A DNA stretch of 64,000 nucleotides, taken from positions 62,001-126,000 of the forward strand of contig RXJJ01000012.1 in NCBI GenBank assembly GCA_003963145.1. The letters are read 5' to 3'. This DNA comes from Bradyrhizobiaceae bacterium. GTDB lineage: Bacteria > Pseudomonadota > Alphaproteobacteria > Rhizobiales > Xanthobacteraceae. This document shows positions 34,905-43,586 of this stretch, piece after piece. Under the pieces are notes generated by a model. That model did not search any database and was not told the origin of the DNA. It saw only the letters and a program-made list of their open reading frames with translations. Each line of letters opens with the position of its first letter. The stretch's first letter is position 1. Position numbers and translations under genes: made by a program.

Positions 34905-35732
34905 ATGCCTGTTGTCAAGATCGTGCACGATGCGCAAGCGGCTCGTCCGACGCAAATCTCGCTGTCGAATGTCAGAAAGTATTTCGGCTCGACCGGTTTC
35001 GTCGCGCTGGACGGCATCACCGTGGACATTCCGCAGGGGCAGTTCTTCGTCATTGTCGGGCCGTCGGGCTGCGGCAAGACCACGCTGCTGCGTATTCTCG
35101 CCGGGCTCAACGAGCAGAGCGAAGGCACGGTCGATGTGCGCCAGAACGATCCGTCGCGGCCGACCAATTCGATGATCTTCCAGGGCGACTCGCTGTTTCC
35201 CTGGATGACGGTGTTCGACAATGCCGCCTACGGTCTGCGGATGCGGAAGGTTCCGGAGAAGGAGATCGCGGACACGGTACGGGTGTGGCTCGAGCGCACA
35301 GGGCTCTGGCGTTTTCGCGATCGCTATCCCAGCCAGTTGTCGGGCGGCATGCGGCAGCGCGTCTCGATCGTCCGCGCCTTCGCCAACGATCCTGAAATTC
35401 TGCTGATGGACGAGCCGTTCTCCGCGCTCGACGAACAGAACAAGCTGCTGCTGCATGAAGAGCTGCTGAAAATCTGGGAAGCCACCAAGAAGACCGTGGT
35501 GTTCATCACCCACAGCGTCGATGAGGCGGTGACGCTCGGCGACCGCATCATGGTGATGACGGCGAATCCCGGCCGGATGAAGGCCCTGATCGACGTGCCG
35601 TTCGAGCGGCCGCGCCACGTTCTCGAATTGCGCCAGCGGCCGGCTTACGGCGAACTCGTGGTCGATATCTGGGAGCAACTCCGGGAAGAGGTCAATCGCG
35701 CGCGCATGGAAGCCGAAGGACGCGGATCATGA
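34905..35732 (+). CDS. ABC transporter ATPase (third system)
   Basis: Predicted protein of 275 residues from ATG 34905. Walker A GPSGCGKTT, Q-loop IFQGDSLFPWMTV, signature LSGGMRQRVSIVRAFANDPE, Walker B ILLMDEPF and H-loop ITHSVDEAV identify the NitT/TauT/SsuB ATPase group. Its stop overlaps the permease start (ATGA). Confidence 0.93.
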   Translation: MPVVKIVHDAQAARPTQISLSNVRKYFGSTGFVALDGITVDIPQGQFFVIVGPSGCGKTTLLRILAGLNEQSEGTVDVRQNDPSRPTNSMIFQGDSLFPWMTVFDNAAYGLRMRKVPEKEIADTVRVWLERTGLWRFRDRYPSQLSGGMRQRVSIVRAFANDPEILLMDEPFSALDEQNKLLLHEELLKIWEATKKTVVFITHSVDEAVTLGDRIMVMTANPGRMKALIDVPFERPRHVLELRQRPAYGELVVDIWEQLREEVNRARMEAEGRGS

Positions 35733-36499
35733 AGGGTGTGCTCAAGGGATATGAGCGGTTTGTCGGCATACTGACGCCGCTGGCGCTTCTGATTATCTGG
35801 GAACTGGCGGCGCGCGCCGGGCTCATCGACGTGCGTTTCTTTCCGCCGCCGAGCAGCATCGCGCACCAGATCGGCGTGCTGCTGCAGTCGGGCGAACTGG
35901 TGACCAACACGCTGGCCAGCCTGCGCCGTCTCGCGCTCGGCATGTTGCTGGGCGGCATTCCGGCATTGCTGCTGGGGCTTGCGATGGGGGTGTCGCGGCC
36001 GCTGCGCGTCGCCATCGATCCTTTGATTTCCGCGACCTATCCGATCCCGAAAAGCGCCATCCTGCCATTGGTGCTTTTGATCTTCGGTCTCGGCGAATTG
36101 TCGAAGGTGGTCATGGTCGCGCTCGGCGCGTTCTATCCCATCGTCATCAACACCGTTGTCGGCGTCGTGGGCCTTGACCGCATCTATCTCGATGTCGGCC
36201 ATAATTACAAAGCCAGCCGCTGGCAGGTGTTCCGAACCATCGCGCTGCCCGGCGCACTGCCCTCGATCATGGCGGGCATCAAGCTCGCGGCCGGCATGGC
36301 GCTGATCCTGATCGCGATCTCGGAAATGGTCGCGGCCAATGACGGCATCGGCTACATGATCTGGAACTCGTGGCAAGTGCTGACGGTCGATACGATGTAT
36401 GTCGGCCTGCTGGTCATCGCGCTGCTCGGCTTCATCTTCTCGGTGGTTCTGGATGAAATCGAGCGGCTGCTGATTCCCTGGAAAACCAGCCAGCAATAA
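35729..36499 (+). CDS. ABC transporter permease (third system)
   Basis: A 256-residue inner-membrane permease with about six helices and an EAA loop at 'YKASRWQVFRTIALPGALPSIMAGI'. It is translationally coupled to the ATPase. The three genes 33851-36499 form a complete importer, placed between the UbiX/UbiD pair and the iron alcohol dehydrogenase. Confidence 0.92.
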   Translation: MKGVLKGYERFVGILTPLALLIIWELAARAGLIDVRFFPPPSSIAHQIGVLLQSGELVTNTLASLRRLALGMLLGGIPALLLGLAMGVSRPLRVAIDPLISATYPIPKSAILPLVLLIFGLGELSKVVMVALGAFYPIVINTVVGVVGLDRIYLDVGHNYKASRWQVFRTIALPGALPSIMAGIKLAAGMALILIAISEMVAANDGIGYMIWNSWQVLTVDTMYVGLLVIALLGFIFSVVLDEIERLLIPWKTSQQ

Positions 36500-36626
36500 C
36501 CGCCGCGTTCCATGCAGGGCGTCACGGACGGCCGGGCGGTTCAGCCGCCCGCCGGGCGTGCTATATTGACTCCGTCATGCTGCGGGAGGCGCATATCGCA
36601 CCCGCGAAAGATGGACGGAGTTCAGG

Positions 36627-37778
36627 GTGCAGGGATTTACGTTTCAGTCGACGAAATCGATTCTGGTCGAGCCGGGCAGTTCGTCGCGCATCGGCGAGCT
36701 GGTCAGGGGCCTCGGCTGCAAATCCGTGCTGCTGGTCACCGACGCTGGCGTGCACAAGGCCGGCCTGCTCAAGGCGGGTCTGAGCGGACTTGAGAAGGAA
36801 GGCGTCGCCGTCACGCTTTTCACCGATGTCGAGGCCGATCCACCGGTTCGCGTGATCGACGCCGGCGTGAAGGCGGCGCGTGAGGCAAAGGCGGATGGCA
36901 TCGTCTCCATCGGCGGCGGCAGTTCGATGGATGTCGCCAAGCTGGTCGCGCTTCTTGCGATGGGCAAGGAACAGCTTTCGGATATTTACGGTGTCGGCAT
37001 GGCGAAGGGGCCGCGGCTGCCGCTGGTGCTCGCGCCGACCACCGCCGGAACCGGATCGGAGGTCACGCCGATCTCGATTGTCACAACAGGCGAGGGGGAG
37101 AAGAAGGGCGTGGTGTCGCCGGTGCTGCTGCCGGACTGGGCCGTGCTCGATGCGGAGCTCACGCTTGGACTGCCGCCTGCGGTGACGGCGGCGACCGGCA
37201 TCGACGCGATGGTTCATGCCATCGAGGCCTACACCAGCAAGCGATTGAAGAATCCGCTGTCGGACACGCTGGCGCGCGAGGCGCTGCGGCTGCTCGGCGG
37301 CAATATCCACGAGGCTTGCCGCAATGGCGGCAACCGCGAGGCGCGTCACAACATGCTGCTGGGCTCGATGCTGGCCGGCATGGCGTTTGCGAACGCGCCG
37401 GTCGCCGCGGTGCATGCGCTGGCCTATCCGATCGGCGCGCGCTTTCATGTGCCGCACGGCCTGTCGAACTCGCTGGTTCTGCCGCAGGTCATCAGATTCA
37501 ACGCGTCGCATGCCGAACATCATTACGGCGAACTCGCCGATATCCTCACGCCCCACGCCAAGGGGCATGCAGGCGAGCGCACCCGGCTCGTGGTGGAGAT
37601 GCTCTCAAGCCTTCCCGTCGAACTGGGATTGCCGACGCGGCTGCGCGACGTCGGCATCACCGAGAAGGATCTGAAAAGCCTCGCCGACGACGCGATGAAC
37701 CAAACGCGGCTTCTCATCAACAATCCGCGCGAGCTGTCGCATGCCGATGCGCTGGCGATCTACGGCGCCTCGCTATGA
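36627..37778 (+). CDS. Iron-containing alcohol dehydrogenase
   Basis: Predicted protein of 383 residues starting at GTG 36627. NAD-binding SIGGGSSMDVAKLVALLA and the metal-binding region GIDAMVHAIEAYTS, AVHALAYPIGARFHVPHGLSNS match group III alcohol dehydrogenases; D, H, H and H metal ligands are recognisable. Maleylacetate reductases and 4-hydroxybutyrate dehydrogenases belong to the same superfamily, so the substrate stays open. It overlaps the thioesterase gene (ATGA at 37775-37778). Confidence 0.87.
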   Translation: MQGFTFQSTKSILVEPGSSSRIGELVRGLGCKSVLLVTDAGVHKAGLLKAGLSGLEKEGVAVTLFTDVEADPPVRVIDAGVKAAREAKADGIVSIGGGSSMDVAKLVALLAMGKEQLSDIYGVGMAKGPRLPLVLAPTTAGTGSEVTPISIVTTGEGEKKGVVSPVLLPDWAVLDAELTLGLPPAVTAATGIDAMVHAIEAYTSKRLKNPLSDTLAREALRLLGGNIHEACRNGGNREARHNMLLGSMLAGMAFANAPVAAVHALAYPIGARFHVPHGLSNSLVLPQVIRFNASHAEHHYGELADILTPHAKGHAGERTRLVVEMLSSLPVELGLPTRLRDVGITEKDLKSLADDAMNQTRLLINNPRELSHADALAIYGASL

Positions 37779-38239
37779 GCGAACGGGCAAAGCCGGAGCG
37801 GCGGGAGGCCTATGCCTATTTCCGCACCATCACGACACGCTGGATGGACAACGATGTCTTCCGGCATATCAACAACGTCACTTACTATTCGTTTTTCGAT
37901 ACGGCCGTCTGCCAGTATCTGATCGAGCAGGGCGCGCTCGACATCGAGACCAGCCCGGTCGTGGGTCTCGTCGCCGAAACCATGTGCCGCTATTTCAGTC
38001 CGGTCGCGTTTCCCTCGCTCATCCATGCCGGCATTCGCGTCGGACATCAGGGCAACACAAGCGTGCGTTACGAGATCGGCCTGTTCAAGGACGATGACGA
38101 TTTGGCCTCGGCGCAGGGACATTTCGTTCATGTCTATGTCGATCGGGTAAGCGGCCGCCCGGCGCCTTTGCCCGACACATTGAAAGCGGCGCTCGCGCCT
38201 CTGTCGCGGCGGCCCGTGTCCGAAGGCGGCGATTCATAA
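37775..38239 (+). CDS. 4HBT-type acyl-CoA thioesterase
   Basis: Predicted protein of 154 residues with the hotdog thioesterase motif TTRWMDNDVFRHINNVTYYSFFD, in which the aspartate of the 4-hydroxybenzoyl-CoA thioesterase active site is present (D25/D27 region). It hydrolyses an acyl-CoA. Start at 37775 overlaps the alcohol dehydrogenase stop and its stop overlaps the next ATG (TAATG), so three genes are coupled. Confidence 0.83.
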   Translation: MSERAKPERREAYAYFRTITTRWMDNDVFRHINNVTYYSFFDTAVCQYLIEQGALDIETSPVVGLVAETMCRYFSPVAFPSLIHAGIRVGHQGNTSVRYEIGLFKDDDDLASAQGHFVHVYVDRVSGRPAPLPDTLKAALAPLSRRPVSEGGDS

Positions 38240-38796
38240 TGACCGGCGCGTCCGTGCCACGCCCCTATCCGGTGAAATGGGAGAGGACGCTGGTTCTTCG
38301 GGACGGTTCGCGCATTTATGTGCGGCCAATCAGGCCGGACGACGAGCCGCAGATCAAATGGCTGCTCGAACACACCAGCGGGCGGGATCTGCGCTTCCGG
38401 TTTTTCACGACGGTCAAGGTCTTCACCCACGAATTCCTGGCGGCACTGACCAACCTCGATTACAGCCGGGCCATGGCGTTCGTCGCCTTCGATGAAAGCG
38501 GCAAGGAGATTCTCGGCGTGGTGCGGCTTCATTCCGACGACGGGCATCAAAGCGGCGAGTTCGCGATCCTGCTTCGCTCGGATTCAAGGGGCCGGGGTCT
38601 CGGCTGGGCGATGATGAATCTCATGATCGAATACGGCCGCTCGGAAGGCCTGAAGCAGATCACGGGGCAGGTGCTCTGCGAAAACCGGCCGATGCTCGCG
38701 ATGTGCCGCGAACTTGGATTTCAGATCCACGTCAATCCCGAGGAGCGCGATGTCTACGAGGCCACGCTGACGCTTGAAGATCAACCCGCGGCGTGA
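38239..38796 (+). CDS. GNAT family N-acetyltransferase
   Basis: Predicted protein of 185 residues. GNAT motif A, with the acetyl-CoA-binding SDSRGRGLGWAMMNLMIEYGRSEG, is clear, preceded by IRPDDEPQIKWLLEHTS. It resembles the GNAT domain found attached to ADP-forming acyl-CoA synthetases (Pat-like protein acetyltransferases), but here stands alone. It may modify a protein or small amine; no substrate is suggested. Confidence 0.82.
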   Translation: MTGASVPRPYPVKWERTLVLRDGSRIYVRPIRPDDEPQIKWLLEHTSGRDLRFRFFTTVKVFTHEFLAALTNLDYSRAMAFVAFDESGKEILGVVRLHSDDGHQSGEFAILLRSDSRGRGLGWAMMNLMIEYGRSEGLKQITGQVLCENRPMLAMCRELGFQIHVNPEERDVYEATLTLEDQPAA

Positions 38797-38961
38797 CCGC
38801 GATCACTGAATTCAGCTCGGCCGGGCGTCGTTGGCCGGCCCGGCCAAACCTAGCCGCCTGATGATGGGGATCATCTCCCGGCGGCGGGCGGACCTTAACG
38901 CAAGCGTTCGCGCGTGCAATCGCATTTCGTCAGACGTCCATGCAGAATAGACATGTAACAT

Positions 38962-39876
38962 TCATCGTTTGCCGCGTTTGGCTTGCGACAGTTTTGTCGT
39001 GAGGAATTGCGCCAGCGCCTCCACACGCGCCGGACGCGGGCCGCCAGGCGGCATCACGAGATGCACCGCGCCCTCGCGCTGCTTCCAGTCCTTCAGGATC
39101 ACGCTGACTTTTTTAGCGGCGATGGCGGGTCCGACGATGAAGTCCGGCAGATCGGCGATACCGAGCCCCGCGAGCAGCGCGGCCATCAGCGCCTCGCCAT
39201 TATTGACGCGCAGCGGACCGTTTGGGCGCACCGAGGCCTGCTCGCCCTTCGCGTTGGTGTAGTGCCAGATTCCGGGCGTGGAGAGATAGGTATAGCCAAG
39301 GCATTTGTGCTGGGCGAGGTGCATCGGATGTGTCGGTGTGCCGTGGGTCTTGAGATAGGACGGTGCGGCGACGGTGTGACGCGGCATCGGACACAGCCGC
39401 CGCGCCACCAGCGACGAATCCGGCAGGCTGCCGATGCGGATGCCGAGATCGAAGCCGTCGCCGATCAGATCCACCGTCTCGTCGCCAAGATGCATGTCGA
39501 TCGCCACATCAGGATACGCCTTGAGAAATTCCGGCAGTAGCGGCGCAATGATATTGACGCCGAACGTCATCGGTACCGCGAGCCGCACCAGCCCGCGCGG
39601 CGCGACCGACTGCGCCAGCGCCTCGTTTTCCAGCGCCTCGCCATCGGCGAGCAACTGAGCGGCGCGTTGCGCGAGGCGTTGTCCGGCATCCGTCAGCGCG
39701 AGCTGGCGCGAGGTGCGGTTGAACAGCCGCGCCCCTAACCGCTCCTCGAGCCGCGTGACGGCTTTCGACACGGTCGCCTTGGAGAGCGCCAGTTCGTTTG
39801 CCGCGCCGGCGAAGGAGCGCATCTCCACCACTTTGGCGAAAATCGCCATCGCCTCGAAATCCGGGAGTTTCGGCAT
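38962..39876 (-). CDS. LysR family regulator, DmlR/CrgA-like (divergent from pirin)
   Basis: Predicted protein of 304 residues. Opening 'FEAMAIFAKVVEMRSFAGAANELALSKATVSKAVTRLE' is typical of the CrgA/DmlR branch. The start at 39876 has AAGGGCGAC upstream. It is divergent from the pirin gene at 40004, with a striking inverted repeat between (39896-39925). It likely controls the pirin gene and itself. Confidence 0.87.
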   Translation of the reverse strand: MPKLPDFEAMAIFAKVVEMRSFAGAANELALSKATVSKAVTRLEERLGARLFNRTSRQLALTDAGQRLAQRAAQLLADGEALENEALAQSVAPRGLVRLAVPMTFGVNIIAPLLPEFLKAYPDVAIDMHLGDETVDLIGDGFDLGIRIGSLPDSSLVARRLCPMPRHTVAAPSYLKTHGTPTHPMHLAQHKCLGYTYLSTPGIWHYTNAKGEQASVRPNGPLRVNNGEALMAALLAGLGIADLPDFIVGPAIAAKKVSVILKDWKQREGAVHLVMPPGGPRPARVEALAQFLTTKLSQAKRGKR

Positions 39877-39895
39877 GTCGCCCTTAAGCTCAATT

Positions 39896-39925
39896 ATAGA
39901 AACAATATGTTTCGATAGTTTCTAT
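39896..39925. promoter_or_regulatory. LysR-type operator between LysR and pirin genes
   Basis: ATAGAAAC (39896-39903) and GTTTCTAT (39918-39925) form perfect 8-base arms around 14 bases. The left arm also pairs with GTTTC at 39909-39913. The interval matches the divergent promoter region, as expected for a LysR-type regulatory binding site. Confidence 0.55.
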
Positions 39926-40003
39926 TTATGAACGACGCCGGTCTGCTTATCAATAGTTCATGAAAAGGCCCGGTACGGAAGCCGGGCCAGAAGGAGCAAG
40001 CAC

Positions 40004-40705
40004 ATGATCAAGGTCAAACCTTTCGACAAGCTCGGCGGCGCCGATCACGGCTGGCTGAAGGCCAGGCATCATTTCTCGTTCGCGAGCTACTACGACCCGG
40101 AGAACGTCAGCCATGGCAGCCTGCGGGTCTGGAACGATGACGAGATCGCGCCGAACACCGGCTTTCCGCCGCACCCGCATGCGAACATGGAAATCATCAC
40201 CTATGTCCGCGAGGGCGCGATCACCCATCAGGACTCGCTCGGCAATCAGGGCCGCACCGAGGCCGGCGACGTGCAGGTGATGAGCGCGGGCTCGGGCATC
40301 CGCCATGCCGAATACAATCTCGAACCGGTGAAGACGAAGATCTTCCAGATCTGGATCGAGCCGGAGAAGCAGGGCGGCCAGCCGACCTGGGGCGCGAAGC
40401 CGTTCCCGAAGGCGGATCGTTCCGGCAAGTTCGTCACCATCGCCAGCGGTTTTGCGGCCGATAACGATGCATTGCCGATCCGTGCCGAGGCGCGCGTGCT
40501 CGCCACGACCCTGAAGAAAGGCGAGAGCGCCGAATACACGTTCAACGACAACACCCGCAACGGCTATCTCGTGCCGGCGGCGGGAGCGGTCGAGGTGAAC
40601 GGCGTTCGCGTCAATACCCGCGACGGCGCGGCGATCTCGGGCGAGACCGCGCTGAAGGTCACCGCTCTGGAGGATTCCGAACTGGTGCTGGTGGACGCCG
40701 CCTGA
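40004..40705 (+). CDS. Pirin family protein
   Basis: Predicted protein of 233 residues, two cupin-like halves. The N-terminal metal-binding pattern is present: FPPHPHANMEIITYVREGAITHQDS, followed by VQVMSAGSGIRHAEYN. Bacterial pirins of this size (YhhW-like) can act as quercetin dioxygenases, but many have no known substrate. It is divergent from a LysR gene and followed by a bidirectional terminator-like hairpin. Confidence 0.88.
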   Translation: MIKVKPFDKLGGADHGWLKARHHFSFASYYDPENVSHGSLRVWNDDEIAPNTGFPPHPHANMEIITYVREGAITHQDSLGNQGRTEAGDVQVMSAGSGIRHAEYNLEPVKTKIFQIWIEPEKQGGQPTWGAKPFPKADRSGKFVTIASGFAADNDALPIRAEARVLATTLKKGESAEYTFNDNTRNGYLVPAAGAVEVNGVRVNTRDGAAISGETALKVTALEDSELVLVDAA

Positions 40706-40731
40706 CCTTCGGCATCGCGTAAGAATATCAG

Positions 40732-40758
40732 ACGCCGCGGAACATCATTCCGCGGCGT
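40732..40758. terminator. Bidirectional terminator between pirin and HpaB/AbfD-fold genes
   Basis: Perfect 11-base stem ACGCCGCGGAA/TTCCGCGGCGT with a 5-base loop, followed by TTT on the plus strand. It lies between the two convergent genes and overlaps the last codons of the minus-strand one. Confidence 0.65.
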
Positions 40759-42319
40759 TTGGCATTGTCGCTCCGCCTTCGCCCGCGAACGAAGGAAGGT
40801 TTTCAGGGGAAGGAAGACACGGCACCTCGCAGCCGGTGGCGCAGCAGCGACCCGGCTGTTTCGAGACGCGCTGCCCATCGGCCGCGATGCCGCGATCGAG
40901 CAGGCTTTCCACCAGTTCCTTCTTTTCGAGCACGGGATAGTTGCGCCAGATCTCGCGCTTCATCGCCTCGGGCGAGCCGCCGCCATGCAGCGAGATCACC
41001 GAATACCATCCCGCCTGATGCGACACGGTGAGATCCTCGATGAAGCGCGACACTTCAAGCCGCTTGTCGGCGGGAATGTCGGGCCTTGCGCCGAGCACGG
41101 CCGAGAGCGAAGCCTGCGTCTCGGGATTGTGATCCTCGTCGGGGCCGGGCAGCGCGACGATGAGGCCGCCCGAGACATAATGCGCGATGCGGTGCATGTC
41201 GTAGATCTTGGTCGCCAGCAGCAGTTTGCCGATGTTGGAGAATACCGCATCCGGCATTACCGATCCGCCGGGGTCCTTCATGCAATACACCGAGGCCGCG
41301 ACGCCGCAGGCATAGAAGCCCTCGGTGATGGTGATGAGTTCGGTCATCTGTTCGCGGATATGGCCATGGCGCTCGGCGTCGAGCCCGTTGGCGTCGATCA
41401 TCAGCGCGCCCGCGCCGATCAGAAGATCGCCGAAGCCCGCACGCGCGCCGATGCAGGAGTGGCGGTGATGCGTGGCATAGGATGTGGTGAGGAATCCGCC
41501 TTCCTCCACTTCGCCCGCGAGAAACACGCGCTCGTGCGGCACGAACACGTCATCGAAGATCACGACGCCGGTGGACTGGCCGTATTTGCCGGAAAACTTC
41601 GCGGCGGCCTCGCCGGGCCGCCCCGCCGGACGCGCCACGATCGTCACGCCGGGCGCGTCGACAGGCACCGCGCAGCACACCGAAAAATGCGCGTCTTCCT
41701 TCGTGTGGGTGCGGCAGGGCATGACCAGAAATTCGTGCATGTAGGGCGCGCCGGTCACGATGGCCTTGGTGCCGGAAATCACGATGCCGTCCGGGCGCCG
41801 CTCCTTGATATGCACGTAGACATCAGGATTGGCCTGCTGGCCGGGGCGTTTCGAGCGGTCGCCCTTGGCATCGGTCATCGCGATGCCGAGGGTCAGGTCC
41901 TCGTCCTGCACGCGGTGCATGTAATTGATGAAGCGCTGCACATAGTCGGTGCCGTGGCTGGCGTCGGTTCGCATCGCGGCCTGATAGATGCCGTTGAAGG
42001 CGTCGTGCGTCAGATAACGCTGTGCACAGCCGGACACCTTGCAGACCAGCCGCACCGCCTCGAGCTTGTAGAGCAGGTCGGTGGAACTTTCGTCGATATG
42101 AAGCATCCGGTTGACGATCTTGCCCGACGTGCTTTGCGTCGCCGTCATGATCTGCCGGTGTTCGGGCACATGGGCGAAATCGTAGGTGATGCCGACCGCA
42201 TTGATGCCGGGCGCGAGGCGCGGGTCGTCGGCCACGCTGGCCACGGCCTCGCCATTGACGAACACGCGCGGCGAATAGCGGCGCAGCGAGTCGCGGTAGT
42301 CGGCCCCGGTCATCAGCAT
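40745..42319 (-). CDS. HpaB/AbfD-fold flavoenzyme (4-hydroxyphenylacetate 3-hydroxylase family)
   Basis: Predicted protein of 524 residues, start ATG 42319 after GGAGGATCGCC. The fold is that of 4-hydroxybutyryl-CoA dehydratase (MLMTGADYRDSL; MTDAKGDRSKRPGQQ; VIFDDVFVPHERVFL). Of the four [4Fe-4S] ligands of that enzyme, only C98 and H285 remain; the second and fourth cysteine positions are Y102 and A292. The dehydratase reaction is therefore unlikely and an FADH2-dependent monooxygenase is the better guess. No reductase partner gene is seen beside it. The C-terminal 50 residues are family-atypical. Divergent from a TetR gene. Confidence 0.8.
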   Translation of the reverse strand: MLMTGADYRDSLRRYSPRVFVNGEAVASVADDPRLAPGINAVGITYDFAHVPEHRQIMTATQSTSGKIVNRMLHIDESSTDLLYKLEAVRLVCKVSGCAQRYLTHDAFNGIYQAAMRTDASHGTDYVQRFINYMHRVQDEDLTLGIAMTDAKGDRSKRPGQQANPDVYVHIKERRPDGIVISGTKAIVTGAPYMHEFLVMPCRTHTKEDAHFSVCCAVPVDAPGVTIVARPAGRPGEAAAKFSGKYGQSTGVVIFDDVFVPHERVFLAGEVEEGGFLTTSYATHHRHSCIGARAGFGDLLIGAGALMIDANGLDAERHGHIREQMTELITITEGFYACGVAASVYCMKDPGGSVMPDAVFSNIGKLLLATKIYDMHRIAHYVSGGLIVALPGPDEDHNPETQASLSAVLGARPDIPADKRLEVSRFIEDLTVSHQAGWYSVISLHGGGSPEAMKREIWRNYPVLEKKELVESLLDRGIAADGQRVSKQPGRCCATGCEVPCLPSPENLPSFAGEGGATMPNAAE

Positions 42320-42362
42320 GGCGATCCTCCAAATCCGTTCTAATCGTTTCTTGCCCGAAGAT

Positions 42363-42377
42363 TTTAACAGTGTTAAA
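42363..42377. promoter_or_regulatory. TetR-type operator
   Basis: Perfect inverted repeat TTTAACA-G-TGTTAAA in the 101-base gap between the HpaB/AbfD-fold gene and the divergent TetR gene at 42421. Its symmetry and place make it the probable binding site of that regulator. Confidence 0.6.
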
Positions 42378-42420
42378 TTATTTGTCTATCATACCAGCCG
42401 CTTGGATTTAAGGTTTCATC

Positions 42421-43053
42421 ATGGCAATGGCCGAGGGCAAGACGGGACGGGTGCGCGCGGTCAAGGATCTGAAGCGCGGCCTCATTCTGGATGCCGCGCG
42501 GAAGATTTTCGAGGCCGAGGGGCTGGACGGCGCGTCGCTGCGCGCCATTGCCGCCGAGGCCGGCTATACGCCCGCCGCACTCTATTTCCATTTTGAATCG
42601 AAGGAGGCGATCTACGCGGAGGTCCTTCAGGATTCGCTGGCACGGCTGAAGGACAATGTGCTGCGCGCCACGTCCCGCGCCCGCAGGCCCGAGGACCTCT
42701 TCCGTGGCGCGGCGATGGCGTTTTTCGACTTCTATGCAAAAAATCCGCGCGACCTCGATCTCGGCTTCTATCTGTTTCGCGGCGGCATGAAGCCCAAGGG
42801 GCTCGGCAGCGCGCGCGACAGGCTGCTCAACGCAGGTCTTGCCGATGCGCTGCAGCCGATGGCGGAGGCCGCCGAAAAGCTCGGCGCGTCGAAGGAGGAG
42901 GCGCGGCTGATGATGGTCGATGCATTCGCTCATGCCGCCGGTCTGCTGCTGCTGGCGCATACCGGCCGCATCCGCATGTTCGGCGCTTCGGCACCGCAAC
43001 TGATGGCGCGCTACGTGGATGAGCGCATCGCCTTGTTGAAGAAGGCGCGATGA
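42421..43053 (+). CDS. TetR family regulator
   Basis: Predicted protein of 210 residues. The N-terminal helix-turn-helix reads ILDAARKIFEAEGLDGASLRAIAAEAGYTPAALYFHFESKEAIYAEVL, a model TetR domain; the remainder is an all-helical ligand domain. It is divergent from the HpaB/AbfD-fold gene and overlaps the isochorismatase gene (ATGATG at 43050). It probably represses both. Confidence 0.9.
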   Translation: MAMAEGKTGRVRAVKDLKRGLILDAARKIFEAEGLDGASLRAIAAEAGYTPAALYFHFESKEAIYAEVLQDSLARLKDNVLRATSRARRPEDLFRGAAMAFFDFYAKNPRDLDLGFYLFRGGMKPKGLGSARDRLLNAGLADALQPMAEAAEKLGASKEEARLMMVDAFAHAAGLLLLAHTGRIRMFGASAPQLMARYVDERIALLKKAR

Positions 43054-43586
43054 TGCTGACGATCGACCGCGGGCGCTCGACGCTGATCCTGGTCGACTAT
43101 CAAAGCCGGCTTATGCCGGCGATCCACCTCGCGCCGGAGGTGCTGGCGAATGCCAAACGGCTGCTCGACATTGCGGCGATGCTGGATGTGCCCGTGGTGT
43201 TCACCGAGCAGAATCCGGATGGCTTGGGCAGGACCGTGCCGGAATTCGATGTCGCAAGGCACGCGCTGGCGCACAAGATGACCTTCGACGCCTGCCGCGC
43301 GCCGGGTTTCAAGGAAATGCTCGCGCATGGCCACGATCTCGTCGTCGCGGGCTGCGAGGCCCATGTCTGCCTTCTGCAAACGGTGCTCGGCCTGCGCGAT
43401 GCGGGGCGCAAGGTCTATGTCGTGCGCGACGCGGTCGGCGCGCGAACCGCCGAGAGCAAGGAGACGGCGCTGACACGCATGGCGCGTCATGGCGCGGAAA
43501 TCGTTACCACTGAAATGGTCGCATTCGAGTGGCTGGAGAGCGCGGAGCATCCGCGCCTTCGCGACGTGGTGCGGCTGGTGAAATGA
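43050..43586 (+). CDS. Isochorismatase family hydrolase
   Basis: Predicted protein of 178 residues. The cysteine-hydrolase triad is visible: the aspartate in LILVDYQSRLM, a lysine in ALAHKMTFDAC and the nucleophile within VVAGCEAHVCLLQTV. Homologues hydrolyse isochorismate, nicotinamide, N-carbamoyl compounds or other amides and ethers; YcaC-like members have no known substrate. Translationally coupled to the TetR gene. Confidence 0.85.
   Translation: MMLTIDRGRSTLILVDYQSRLMPAIHLAPEVLANAKRLLDIAAMLDVPVVFTEQNPDGLGRTVPEFDVARHALAHKMTFDACRAPGFKEMLAHGHDLVVAGCEAHVCLLQTVLGLRDAGRKVYVVRDAVGARTAESKETALTRMARHGAEIVTTEMVAFEWLESAEHPRLRDVVRLVK

Noticed and set aside
40745-42319. True 4-hydroxybutyryl-CoA dehydratase
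   Set aside because: Two of the four iron-sulfur ligand positions are replaced (Y102, A292).
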